Assembly (NCBI RefSeq): GCF_040954645.1
Contig: NC_092808.1
Coordinates: forward strand, 114,926,049-114,990,048
Direction: 5' to 3'
Source: Diabrotica undecimpunctata
Taxonomy: Eukaryota; Arthropoda; Insecta; Coleoptera; Chrysomelidae
DNA length: 64,000 nucleotides
In this document: piece by piece, positions 1 through 10,479 of the stretch
Layout: each line of letters opens with the position of its first letter
Numbering within the stretch: position 1 is the stretch's first letter
Made by a program: the position numbers and the translations under genes
The notes under the pieces: generated by a model
The model's input: only the letters and a program-made list of their open reading frames with translations
Database searches by the model: none
What the model was told of the DNA's origin: nothing

Positions 1-262
1 AATATTGCAAACACAAATTTGACGGATCATTTGTAGCTAACTTCATGGGCTTTTAGACTTTCTTCAGTTTCTTCTTAGACTTCTTAGACTTTTTCTATAC
101 TTTTGCGTCTCTTTGTATTTGATTTGAGCTTTCCAGCCATAGATAAGAGGGTTAGGGTTAGGTTAGGTTAGGTGTTTCCAGCACACTAGCACACAGGGTT
201 AGCACAGTTTACAAAAAAAATTTTGAGGCCTACTGTCTGGAATTACCTTTGTTAGCTTAGCT
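1..262. repeat. Segmentally duplicated upstream region of zinc-finger locus 1
   Basis: Two parts of this stretch recur elsewhere. Bases 1-45 resemble 43628-43671, and the segment around 110-130 (ctctttgtatttgatttgag) recurs near 61566. The other copy is therefore split by the hAT and P elements at 43672-61434. The sequence leads into the start codon at 263 and is probably promoter and 5' UTR of the zinc-finger gene. No TATA box was identified with confidence. Confidence 0.6.
148..172 (+). repeat. Short interstitial TTAGG-type array
   Basis: About five GGTTA units occur here, the first two with an extra G. TTAGG is the canonical insect telomere repeat. The stretch lies inside an insertion of about 60 bases that is absent from the duplicate copy near 61580, where 'gagctttt' runs directly into 'ctttcagcacag'. 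It could be telomerase- or repair-derived filler, or chance. Confidence 0.6.
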
Positions 263-574
263 ATGGAAGTAAAAGCTGAAATTAAGGATGAGTTTGTTGA
301 CGATAACTTAAGATATATAAAAAATCAGGTATCCACATCCCTTAATCTGGATGACTTAGTGAATGAACCAGAAGATAGCTCAGGTAAGACAATAGAATCC
401 TAGTAAACAATGTGATTTAATTCCTATTTTTATTAGTTATGGCAGTAAAAGCTGAAATTAGGGAAGAGTTTTCTGAAGTTGACTCAAAATATATAAAGAG
501 ACAGAGTTATGTAGAGTTATCTACATCTCCCAATCTGGGAGTCTTGAAGAATGAACCAGACGAATATAATTCAG
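263..574 (+). CDS. Two acidic 5' exons of C2H2 zinc-finger gene 1 (exons 263-383 and 437-574)
   Basis: Exon A starts at ATG 263 and ends at 383 before GTAAG. Exon B begins after TTATTAG (acceptor 435-436) and ends at 574 before GTGAG. Exon A leaves phase 1; exon B supplies two bases and again leaves phase 1, so the pair reads through without a stop. Each encodes about 40-45 residues of one acidic module (pattern VKAEI-x-EEF ... LKNEP-x(2,6)-SG). A third-exon phase of 1 matches the zinc-finger exon at 20248, whose first codon completes as Gly. The gene is probably a nuclear DNA-binding protein, with these exons as a non-finger N-terminal region. The link to 20248 needs a 19.7-kb intron full of transposons, so the join is inferred. 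Confidence 0.6.
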
Positions 575-1029
575 GTGAGATCAATAATAAAAGTGTGAAT
601 TTTTTATTCTTTACTATGGTTTTAAATACATTCAGTAGATTTCAGCTGTATATAAGCTTGATTTTTTTTGTATGTTTTGCTATAAATATAAATGTCACAA
701 TAGTGTTACATTTTGGGGCATTTCTGTCTTAGTATGTTTTCTTGGTTCATTTCATGACACTTTAGATTATTGGGTACTATAGTGGGTCCCTCCTTGACTT
801 TACAGTACAGGTTCTTATGACCAACAGTGACGCCAAATTTTATCAGAATCAGGTTTGAAGCAAATTTATTTTTTTTCCCATAGGATAACTATAAATATAC
901 TCAGTTCGCTAATCCCAGTCTGAACTGTCTAGTGAATTTAGTAATTATTTTTTTGCGAAGTTAGTTACTTTTTGACAGACTAGAAGTAGCTGGAAATTTC
1001 TATACATTACATGTACTCAAACAGTTCAA
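575..1029. other. Intronic sequence, duplicated up to about 895
   Basis: There is no supportable gene. Bases 575-895 are closely similar to 61950-62256. From about 895 the two copies diverge abruptly, because about 1.7 kb (895-2597) is missing from the right copy, with a TAA microhomology at the junction. Confidence 0.55.
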
Positions 1030-1386
1030 AAGATCCGTGTGTGTCAAAGGGCGATGGAGCGTGCTATGTTGGGCGTTTCACTACGAGACAAGATCCCAAA
1101 TCGCCAGCTACGACAAAGAACAGGAGTGGCTGATGCAGTAGAGAGAGTAGCAACACTAAAATGAAACTGGGCAGGTCATGTGGCTCGAATGACAGACAAT
1201 AGATGGACAAAGCGGATACTGGAATGGAGACCAAGAGATGATGCCTACCGAAGTAGAGGTCATCCACCAACACGGACTGACGATCTAAAATGTTGTCATA
1301 GGAATTGGATGCAAGAGGCACAAGATCGAAATAGATGGAAAATTATGAGGGAGATCTATGTCCAGCAGTGGATAAGCGAAGATTGA
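1030..1386 (+). pseudogene. C-terminal remnant of a non-LTR retrotransposon reverse transcriptase
   Basis: The frame from 1030 reads as the post-catalytic tail of an RTE/CR1-like ORF2. It has an arginine-rich stretch followed by the signature NWAGHVARM and a W-x-K-R segment, typical of the C-terminus of insect endonuclease/reverse-transcriptase LINEs. A TGA interrupts the frame just before NWAGHVARM, and the last codon is followed by a TGA at 1384. All catalytic motifs are missing, so this is a dead 5'-truncated fragment. It occurs only in the left copy of the duplication. Confidence 0.7.
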
Positions 1387-2630
1387 ATGATGACATGTAC
1401 TCATAGCTTATTTTATTAGAGTATTTTGTCGACCTTTTTTGCAAGCTTATACTTATATTCTATTATTCATATCAGAAACTAGTTTTGGATGACACAGCAT
1501 TTTACCTTTTTTTATCTAACGTACTTTATTATGTGGATTATATAACAAAATATTGAGTATGTTTTGTGATTATATATCATTTAAAATATTGCTTATTCAG
1601 CGTTATTATCATCACTTAAAAAAATTTGCTGGATAATATTAAAATTTATTCGTTTATTGAAACTATTCTCAAGAAACTCAAGCTAGCTACCAAAAACTTG
1701 TAAGTTGGTTGCCAACATTTGGCGCAACTTAACGGTATAAACTAAATGAGCCTAACTTTTTTATAAAATATATTTTTTTACATATCATAATAGAAACTTA
1801 CTTTCTTCATACATGCCATAAATTTCTAAGCGAATTTAATTTTTGAAGCTGTTATCATTTAAGTCAGTTGTTAATTTCCTTTTGCGACTTTGCTTCTTTA
1901 AAGTGAGGGTTTTATTAGGCCCAACTTTCTATTTACTTACATTTTTTTCTGAGGCTTTCAGACATTTGGTTGTTAACTGAAATATTTTTGTTATTAAGAA
2001 CATCTGTAACATTTACCTAATTCGAGGAATACATTTTAATGATCAACTTACCTCAACAGAGTTTTCATTTGGCAAATAATTTAAAAAAATGGTAGGCATT
2101 TTAAATAAACTTTTGTGCAATTTCAATACCTTGTAATTTAACAGCATCCTTACTCATATAAAAATATTAACTTTTAATGAACATTTTATCATATTTGTTA
2201 GAGAAAAACTTACCAGTGCATTAGCTGATGGAACAAACGGAAAATTTTGAATATCTATAATAATAAAATTCAAAATAGAACTAACTAATTAACTAAACAG
2301 AACTAACAAAAGAATTAAACAAAAATAAGAAAACAATAAAACTATATTAAATAAAATAAACAATGCGAAAAATACAAATATTTACTACAATATGTTAAAT
2401 TCTAACAACTCAAATAATATATTTTAAATATACATGAAGAATTTTATGGGTTTAGTATACACTTCCACTATTTAGAATTCTTGTTTTTTCAAAGGAAGAA
2501 GTCTGCAATAGTAGTATATTTGAGCTATTAATATTGACAAGGTTTCCCACTATGAATCTGTCAAAATATGCAGGAGCTAAGCGAATGGACCTTAACTTAG
2601 GAATTAATATTATTGACATTGTGTAGCAGT
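1387..2630. other. AT-rich sequence with no gene seen
   Basis: No frame with recognisable protein motifs, and no structural RNA signal, was seen. Most of the block is absent from the right-hand duplicate copy. Homology resumes at about 2598 ('taacttaggaattaat'). Confidence 0.5.
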
Positions 2631-4572
2631 CAGGGGTTCTAAAACATTTTTTTTTCGAAAAATACCTTTATGTGAATAAAATAAAAATAATTTTGTATAA
2701 AACATTTGTATAATAATGTAGTTAAGCACATAAATATGTTAAACATTAATAAATATGTAAGTACCTGCATAAATAATTAAAATGTGTTTAAACTGTGGAT
2801 TTTACATTTCTTCTGTACTCCTGTCTTCCTCATTTTCACTGCCTCTGTTGTCATTAAGGTTTATTATAACTGGGTCGATATTGTCCAGATATACCACATC
2901 TGTTTTTCCATGCTAATTATGTGTTGCATGTAGTTATTCCATTTTTGTGGAGTAACTTCATAGTATTCTTCATGTATTAGATTTTCTACTTGTTTCTTCT
3001 TAAAGTTTGTGTTATGTCTTGCCACAAATATTTTTATTTCACTCCATGCCAGCTTTATCGGATTTAGTTTACAGTGGTATGGAGATAATTTTAGCGACTT
3101 AACATTCTTACTTTTTGCAATGTCATCTACAATACGCTCATCATACTGCGATTTTAAATGGGCTACAACGTCCAACAGTTCAGATTTTAGGTAATCTTCT
3201 TCGAAATAAATATCCGAATATTTGGAAGAAGTTTAGTTTTAAACCAATTTTCAAAAAGAGGTCCAACCATTTCGTCATGGTAGTCTGCTGTATTTTTCTT
3301 TGCTAAAAAAGTTAGTTTGGCTCCATTGTCTGTAGTGAGTCCACGAACGAAAATGCATTCCTATGTATACTAAAGTGTCCTTCCATTGATAATTGACACT
3401 GTGACTAATATTTATCCATGATTCATCCAAATATACAATGTTTTGTATGTACAATGTAGTTTTGTTCCCAAAATGTACAAATTTCTCGCAAATATTGGTG
3501 GCGCCAATTACAGGTTTTTCTATCAACATTGACTTTCTCTCCCGTTTTGTGTACACAAATCCCATGTCCTTAATTAGTCTATGCAGTGTAGTTCTAGAAA
3601 AATTAGGTAGATGTTCGTCTTTATGTAGTGTTGTGGGTGCATTCTTATGAAAAAATCATGCACTATTCAACGAATGCTACTCTTTGTTCCTTCGTCGTAA
3701 GTTTTATCACGCAATAATAAAGTTAGCTTGTTCTTGGATCGTCTGTTTTGCTGGTTGTAATCCAAGTGCCGAGGAATTTTCTTACAGAGTAAATTGTTTT
3801 TTCGGAAATGTCGGTTTCTACTGGCTCTGTTTGTATTATTTTTATGTTTTATGTATTATGTTTTTTATTAAGTCAATCATTTTCTTGATTTACACGATAA
3901 TTCACCACGTTGTCTAACCAATGACAATGCCTTCCCCTGGGGATGTTTCAGAGTACTGTTCTCCATTAATAAATTCATAACACAAAAAACCACAATAATA
4001 ACTATAGTCTATGAACTTCAATGAATCAAATGAACTAACTAAAAAATGAGCTAACTGAACTAACAATTAACGAACTGCAATGAATCAAATGAACTAACTA
4101 AAATAAATTTCATATTTAGAATTTATACTAAATTTTAATGAGGGTGTAAACACATTAAAATGACATTAATTTCAGGTTGGAAATCAGTCGTTAAGAATAA
4201 CAAAAAACTGCAATTAGAATCCAAATTTTCCAAATAAGCAGTGAGCTACTCAATACAATGTTAGTAATAATTATAAGCTCATTTGATATTCGTTGTTATA
4301 ATTTAATTTAGGTGAACTGACCATCAACAATTTTAATTTTATTTATTCTCAACTGTATTGAACTAAACTAATCAACAATATAAAACGTTACTTAAACTTG
4401 ACTGACAATCTATTTTATATTTTTCTTGACATTACTTCAGAGCTATATATAAAATTGCTGATTACTTTTCGAAAATGAGTATCACTCACAAAAAAACAAT
4501 GAAAAATATTGTTGTCTACAATGCTATTGACTATAACGAGTTACTTTTAATTTAACATTTTTAGAACCCTGG
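2631..4572 (-). mobile_element. Tc1/mariner-related element, DD82E-like, left copy
   Basis: The left terminus CAGGGGTTCTAAAA at 2631 is mirrored by TTTTAGAACCCTGG ending at 4572, allowing one or two differences. A clear TA duplication was not seen at the outer edges. The interior holds a broken transposase on the minus strand (2864-3720) and an AT-rich region with no gene from 3920 to 4550. A second copy with the same left terminus lies at 62297. Confidence 0.6.
2864..3720 (-). pseudogene. Degenerate DDE transposase (DD82E-type), left copy
   Basis: The N-terminal half (3565 down to 3275) contains YLDESWI, the first catalytic Asp region. The C-terminal half (3175 to 2864) contains YHCKLNPIKLAWSEIK. 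Compared with the copy at 62602-63129, this one lacks about 130 bp that would carry the second catalytic Asp (MDN motif), and it is frameshifted around 3230. The third catalytic position, usually E in 'NPIE', reads K. From the other copy the spacing between the second Asp and this position is 82 residues, which fits the DD82E branch of the Tc1/mariner superfamily; that family name is from memory. The gene is inactive. Confidence 0.65.
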
Positions 4573-4917
4573 TAATGTTCATTTGAAAATTCCTTCGAAG
4601 GAAATCGGAATCGCCGCGCTAAAAACTCATATACGGATTGCATTGCTGTATGTTCGTGTACTGTAAAATCAAGGAGGGACAGACTATAGTGTAGAGTATG
4701 GTATGAAGAAAAAGGATTTGCTCTTTAGTAATCTGAAGTATTGAAATTTGAAACAAATGTATTCTGCTTCTTAACATACATATAGCCATAGTTGCAACTA
4801 AATAAAGTTTTTTTCTATGAAAGATTGAAACATTTAATTCTTGTCAGTTTATTAGAGTAAACACTAATAAAGTGTTTCTATTGTAGCGAGATTAAATAAA
4901 ACAAGCGGTTCGAATTT

Positions 4918-6903
4918 GGGCGGACGTAATTTCGGCCGGAAAAAGAGCAGGTACTAAAAGCCGGTAGGTAAATTCGGCCGGAGGTTTTAAGTTGCTTCCT
5001 TATCTCATAGGTATTTTCGGCCGCAAATCAAATAAAATAACAGAATGCTTTATATTAAAATATTTCTTTATTTCAATAAAATTATTACATCAACTTATTT
5101 CTATAAATTAAGTAAACTATAAATTTTTAAAAAACGTTTTGATGTGATACAGATTTAACGAAATTAATTCTAGAAATATTGTCAGATCGAAGCATATTTA
5201 CCATGTTTTCGATAAATTTTAGTTTGTTTTTTACTTGTTTGTCTTTAATTTTTGCTGGAATATTTAAATTTTTTATTTTTAAATATGCATCGATCTGACA
5301 ATCTTTTAATTTTTCTATAAAAATAAATATAGAAGGGTGACTTGAATAAAAACTAGAATTAAAGTGCGAATGGAATGATTCGCAGGCATTTGTGGTTCTT
5401 TTAATTGATGGGTTTTCATATGCCCATATATTTGGTGGAAAATGAGATTCTGGCGCTATGTAGTTTTCTAATAAATAGTCTGCGTATTTATCTATAAGTT
5501 TATGGTCCGGTTTGTATGACATGAGATCAAATATGAAACAATCTTCAACTTCAGAGGGGTCTAAATAAGTTAGCCCAAAAGTATGAGTAAGCCATTTGCT
5601 TTCCTCGCAGTTTTTATCTTTATACATTTGGGTTAACCCTAATGATTGTATTTTCCTATACCACGCCTGGTGCAAGTGGAATCTACAACCATTTAGTTTG
5701 GTTTTGGGAAAGACAACTTTTAATGCGTTATGAATTGCGATTTCAAAATCCACAAATACCTCCTTCGGTTCAAAAACAATATTATAAAGTTCAAAAATTT
5801 TAGATTTTACCAACAGAAAAAGTCTCATATATGTGTCACTGGTCTTATTGGGCAACAGACAATACAAAAGAGGAACATAATGCCCATTTTCCAGTCCATG
5901 GATGGTAAATAACTGATAAAAATATTTTGTACAATAAGAAAATGTGCCATCCATGTAAAAATCTTTCATTTTACATAAACTTATTATATTTGTATGGCAA
6001 GAAAAAACAATGATATTATCAGCTGTGCTGTTAATAAACAAAAAATTTTCACCTGTTGTGGTTTTCGGTCCATAACTATCGAGTACAGAATGTAAATCGT
6101 GAATATCCTTAGGCAGGGCTGGTAAGAGCTTACGGCGGCTGTTGTACAAATTTCTTCTTATTAGACTGACATCTATCGATGACAAATTCTCTGGCAAATG
6201 ATTTGAAAGAACGCTTTTAATAATTTTTGAAGGTTTCTCCGATATGTCTTCCTCAGCTTTGCGCTTGCATGAAGTCGTCACTATTTTTCTCTCCAACGTA
6301 GTTTCATCGGACTCGTGGTTGTGGATTAATTCTACTGGATTGGACTTCTAGTAACTGTGTATTCCGCACCAACAGTGTACAGTTTGGCTAAACATCTTAA
6401 ATTTTTCTTTATACACCTCCAACGTACTTCACAACTTTTTAATACGTCCTGTTTACAAAACTGAAACTTTTCTACAACTAGTAAGTCACAACCGCGTGAA
6501 CTCTTAATTACTGAAACAGATGCCATCGTATACAAATAATATATTTTATGCTTTCTATCGACTAGTAGCTTCAAGATAAGTTATAATACTGACTAGCTAT
6601 AATAATTTTATACCTGTTATTTGTGAATTTTATACATTTAAAGGAATAATCTTAAGTAGGTACAACATAGTTATTAGAATAAAGAGATAAGTAAATTAAA
6701 GGTATTTCCGACAGGTACACAGGATTAGGTATTTCCAAATAAATACACAATTAATATTTTACAGAAACTATGAAGCGTAATTACCAATATTTTAATCTCA
6801 TCGTAAACATCAACCCCTCGGCCGAAATTACCCCTGTCATAAATGGTACCCCTTGATTTATGCAGGTAGGCCAAGGGATTACCGGCCGAAATTACGCCCG
6901 CCG
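4918..6903 (-). mobile_element. Mutator-like element (MULE) with terminal repeats and target duplication
   Basis: The ends are GGGCGGACGTAATTTCGGCC at 4918 and the mirrored GGCCGAAATTACGCCCGCCG ending at 6903. They form about 22 bp of inverted repeat with two differences. Subterminal TTCGGCCG motifs recur at 4970-5025 and 6820-6835. The direct repeat TCGAATTT flanks the element (4910-4917 and 6904-6911), matching the 8-10 bp duplications of MULEs. The insertion landed inside a solo LTR. The single gene inside is frameshifted. Confidence 0.85.
5127..6526 (-). pseudogene. FLYWCH-finger MULE transposase, one frameshift
   Basis: From ATG 6526 the reading frame encodes a FLYWCH-type zinc finger: a LLVVEKFQF start, WRC and LRC cysteines, then a stop at 6332 after SPIQ. 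The expected His-x-His (HNHE) lies in another frame just beyond, and that frame continues from about 6350 to 5127 as a 389-residue MULE transposase. Visible catalytic features are YMDGTF (first Asp, about residue 115), VFVDFEIA (second Asp, about 183), the C-x2-H at GCRFHLH and NACESFH (Glu, about 305). The TTG at 6296 is not a real start. A single small indel near 6340 separates finger and core, so the gene is probably a recent pseudogene. A small intron is a less likely alternative. Confidence 0.8.
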
Positions 6904-7015
6904 TCGAATTTATATAAATATATTTATTTATAAGTTTACAGTTCGGTACTCTCTTATCAACTAAACTTAACTCCTAACATCGTTACATATATATATATAT
7001 ACCAAAGTTACTATG

Positions 7016-7028
7016 TTCTAGAACATTC
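7016..7028. promoter_or_regulatory. Heat-shock-element-like site in the solo LTR
   Basis: TTCTAGAACATTC is three perfect alternating nGAAn units, the consensus for heat-shock factor. It lies about 15-30 bp upstream of the TATA tract in the LTR's reading direction (minus strand). A second two-unit site (GAAGTTTC on the minus strand) lies about 65 bp further upstream. Function is inferred only from the motif. Confidence 0.45.
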
Positions 7029-7152
7029 CCACCTCTAATTCGCCTACGTGACGGGTTGTTCTCTCTCGCACTCGATATCCCTGGAAACTTCTAGTCGCTT
7101 TCGAGATGCAACCGTTACAGTGGTCATGCTGAATGCATGTTCGTAACACTAT

Positions 7153-7854
7153 AAATATACACTTTGCATTTATTTACTAGACAATAGAGGGTACTGCGAT
7201 GTTGCCACTAACTTCAGTATTTTAGCTCTGGTGGAAATATTTTTAAAAAATTTAATATTTGAGATGTAAGTGCATATTATGTATTAGGTATATTATGTAT
7301 GTATGTATGCTAACCAATAAATACTAATATATATTTTAATTTCTTCTGGATTAATTTATAAGTGTTATTGCAAAAATAGAACAGAAAAGGAGATTTTACC
7401 TAGGTAATACTAAAAATAGAATAATTACTAGATTAAGTACATTTTTTCATATGTCAAGTATGACTAGATTTTGAAATTTTTATCCGGATGCTTTTTTTTA
7501 ATGAGAATAAAGTGAATCTGGTTAATTAAATAGTTTTATAAAATTGCACCCCAAATCATTGGTGTTTACCAGGGAGCCTGTGAAATAGGCACATTCGTAT
7601 TAGACGTTATTTTTACTGGGCCTTAAAATAAGTAATAGTTAAATATATTTTATTAATAAATGAAACGTTGCAGAAACTCTTATACTTTAATATTAGGCAC
7701 ATCATCCGAAGCATTGAAAGGCACATCTTCGACCTAAATTATGAAATGCAACAAAAAAAATTTATTGGAAATAACCAATATTATAATAACCTATAAAATA
7801 ATATTAACTAAAAGTAGTAAAAATATTAAAATTAATAACTTAAGAGAGAGTTAT
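7153..7854. other. AT-rich intergenic sequence, nothing recognised
   Basis: No reading frame with recognisable motifs and no repeat boundary was identified. Confidence 0.4.
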
Positions 7855-7970
7855 CATCATCATCGGTGGCATTACAGCTCGTCATGAGTCAAAGCCTTCT
7901 TCAGAACAATCTTCCATTCGCCCCTGTCTCTGGCAACTCTTCTCCATGCTTTAACTCCGATGGATTTTAG
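7855..7970 (-). pseudogene. LINE ORF2 C-terminal tail
   Basis: The minus strand from about 7968 reads AWRRVARDRGEWK, then LTHDEL and a stop at about 7874. This is the usual very end of insect non-LTR reverse transcriptases. Only about 35 residues remain. Confidence 0.6.
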
Positions 7971-8422
7971 TTAGAGTATCAAATGTCAATAATAATTTCC
8001 ATAAAATGGCTTATAAGATAATCGGAGGCTGGATAGGAAAATGATATTGAGAATCGTATAAATTTTTATGTTTTTAGTAATTACTAAATGGTTACACTCT
8101 TTTAAAAGACAACTACCAAAAAGTTTATATTTACCTCTTACACGAAACTTAAATAGTGAGCACTTGCAAAATAAAGCAATTGTTTTTTTTTTTCAAATTA
8201 AAAAATCAACGAAACAGTTTTTTTGTACTTTTTATTTATTCCAAATAAATAATACATTAATTACGGATATCTGCATTAAATAACAAAGTATATTAAAATA
8301 TTTTTCTCTTTGTTTACATAAATTACAAAACCTAAGAAGACTTTTATTTCTTAATTCAAATTAGGATATCGATAAAAAAATCCAGGTAACCCAATATATT
8401 TCTGTACTGTTATTTTTTTTTC
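7971..8422. other. AT-rich sequence, nothing recognised
   Basis: Low-complexity A/T sequence. The open frames are short and lack motifs. Confidence 0.4.
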
Positions 8423-8717
8423 TGTAGCTTCAGAGGTTTAACTAACTTTATTTAACTTCAAAACTCACATAATTACAAATATTACAAATTCTAATTACAT
8501 TAATAATTATCGCTTACAATTCGCACTAATATCGCTTACAAAACAATTTGCCAATACTAATAAAGGCCGCCTCAGCGGCTTAAATAAGGAGAATTACATG
8601 TTCTGGAAAACCTTTCGCGACGTTTTCCGCGCGCCGAGAATATCTCCGCATCGATAGAAACAGTGCGTGGAAAATTCTCGACTTAGCTGAAACAAAGGGC
8701 GACAATCAGGGGTGACA
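8423..8717 (-). mobile_element. LTR-like sequence, probable solo or truncated LTR
   Basis: Read on the minus strand it runs TGTCACCCCTG...GAAGCTACA (about 295 bp). The 5' half is GC-richer with several nGAAn/nTTCn pairs, followed by a CCGCTGAGGCGG palindrome and an AATAAA near the 3' end. This order is typical of insect Gypsy-type LTRs. No target duplication was found at the assumed ends, so the borders are uncertain. Confidence 0.5.
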
Positions 8718-8955
8718 ACCCAGAACCTTTTAAAAACTTTCACTCCCACTTGGTAAGTTAACAAAATTTGTTAAACTTTAGGATATCTCGCTGACAATTG
8801 CATTTTTATTTTGAAAACTATATAAGAGTTGAATGTTATTAAAATGAGGCAATAATACTGGTTATTTTCCAAATTATTACTTAGAATAGTCATATTTTAT
8901 AAATTTGCATTGATAAATGTTTTGAACATAGACTTTTATTTTTATTCAATCCTAT

Positions 8956-9380
8956 TGTTATGTTTTTATTAATTCTAATTTATTGTTTTTATTTATTTAT
9001 TAAAGGTTCTACACTTATAACACTTAAAAGTTTATTTAAAGTCTTTATTTGTACTAATTTATTTTATAATTAATTTATTATAATACGTGCGTTACAAATT
9101 TAAAAACGCGGCGCGATCTTCCAAAAACTAACTGTTCCTCCAAATAAAATGTCCCATTTATATATAAAATGCCGTTATCTAGAAGGATCTGGCAATGAGT
9201 CGATGACCTTCCACCCATTAGACGACAAGGTGACTCATAGACTGGTATTTTGGCTAAGGGACTAGAGGTTTCTGCCGGCAGGTAAACAAGTATCGCCGAA
9301 ATGACTAGAACAGAAAAGATATTAGCAATAAATATGTTTACAGTTTTTAGTCATATGACACGTCATTATTTATCGTAACA
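8956..9380 (-). mobile_element. Solo LTR of a second Gypsy-type family
   Basis: The 425-bp unit begins TGTTACGATAAATAATG and ends ATAACA on the minus strand. It is flanked by an exact CTAT duplication at 8952-8955 and 9381-9384. A TATA box (TTTATATATAAA, near 9160) and AATAAA motifs are in LTR order. It shares its first eight bases and the target sequence with the solo LTR at 4882-7148, but the rest of the sequence differs. Confidence 0.7.
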
Positions 9381-9534
9381 CTATCCCAATCTCAATCCAG
9401 ATAACCCTTATCTGGCGCAATGGAACTGACAGCTGCATTTTCATAATAACTTGGTATTATTACTTTTGTGGAATATAATAAGGAAGGAAAAATCTTCGAA
9501 GTTTAAGCTATCGTCTGAGTTTAAACCAGGACCT

Positions 9535-10240
9535 TAATATTAGGAAAACTAAATTCATAGTTGTCAGCCGTGCAAAATTAGATCCCGGGGCACTAATGGC
9601 AGGTAGCGAAGAGATCCAGAGAGTCGACAGATTCACTTACCTCGGAACTACCCTCAACTCACAATGGAACTACGCTCAAGAGATTAGATCCAGAATTGAA
9701 ATGGTACGGTCTACATTTATCAAGTTGAGATCCTTGCTGTGCTGCATTGATCGCAGTTTGGGAATCAAGATGCGAATAGTGAGGTGCTACATTCGTCCAG
9801 TGTTACTATATGGAGTTGAAGCCTGGACACTGACGCAATCCACAGAAAAGCAGATTGAAGCCTTCTAGATGTGGATCTATAGGAGGATACTAAAAATATC
9901 GTATGTGGACCATGTCACCAACGTTGAGGTCCTACAGCGCATGAGAAAAGAAAAAGAAGTGCTTAATTTGGTGAAACAACGTAAGCTTGAGTACCTCGGG
10001 CACGTGATGCGGAACAAAGAAAAATATCGAATTCTTCAACTCGTTATGCAGGGTAAAGTATTTGGAAGGAGAGGACCGGGACGTCGTCGTATATCGTAGT
10101 TGAAAAACCTCCGACAATGGTTTGGGATGACCTCCGCGGAGCTGTTTCGCAGAGCAGTCAACAAAACCATGATAGCCTTGATGATTGCCAACATCCGGAC
10201 CGGATACGGAACTGAAGAAGAAGAAGATGGCATTGAACAA
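9535..10240 (+). pseudogene. LINE reverse transcriptase C-terminal half, two stop codons
   Basis: One continuous frame reads LNIRKTKFIVVS, RFTYLGTTLNS, YGVEAWTLT and LEYLGHVMRN, and ends in NIRTGYGTEEEED near 10225. This is the classic post-catalytic region of RTE-like LINEs, including the 'thumb' and C-terminal domain. TAG codons at 9866 and 10097 break the frame. The catalytic FADD region is absent, so the insertion is 5'-truncated and inactive. Confidence 0.8.
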
Positions 10241-10479
10241 CGCTACCAATAAATTGTTCGACAGGAAAATAAACTCTGTTAAAAGCTATATAGTTAAATA
10301 TTACCCTCAAAAGTTACAACTATAGATTTTTTTATCTATATAATCAATTTTATCTTCCCTTTGTACCCTACGCTTTATCCTACAAATATGTATAACAGAC
10401 GAGGATTCAATGTTTTCCCTGAGATAATTAATGTCGTATTGAGTATCTACATCCCTAACTGAGCCTTTAATTTCTATCA

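Larger units (their letters stand above)
4882..7148 (-). mobile_element. Solo LTR of a Ty3/Gypsy-type element, split by a Mutator-like element
   Basis: Without the insertion at 4918-6903 this is about 273 bp running TGTTACGA...GCTACA on the minus strand. It is flanked by an exact 4-bp target duplication, CTAT at 4878-4881 and 7149-7152. Read on the minus strand, a TATA tract (6986-7002) precedes AATAAA signals near 6920, the normal LTR order of promoter then polyadenylation signal. No internal coding region remains, so it arose by LTR-LTR recombination. A 4-bp duplication fits Gypsy-type integrases. Confidence 0.75.

Noticed and set aside
5127..6296. TTG at 6296 as the start of the MULE transposase
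   Set aside because: Coding similarity continues upstream through HNHE into the FLYWCH finger; the apparent start is just the first non-ATG codon after a stop.
8423..8717. Target duplication at the ends of this LTR-like block
   Set aside because: The flanks differ; no 4-6 bp direct repeat was found at the assumed borders.
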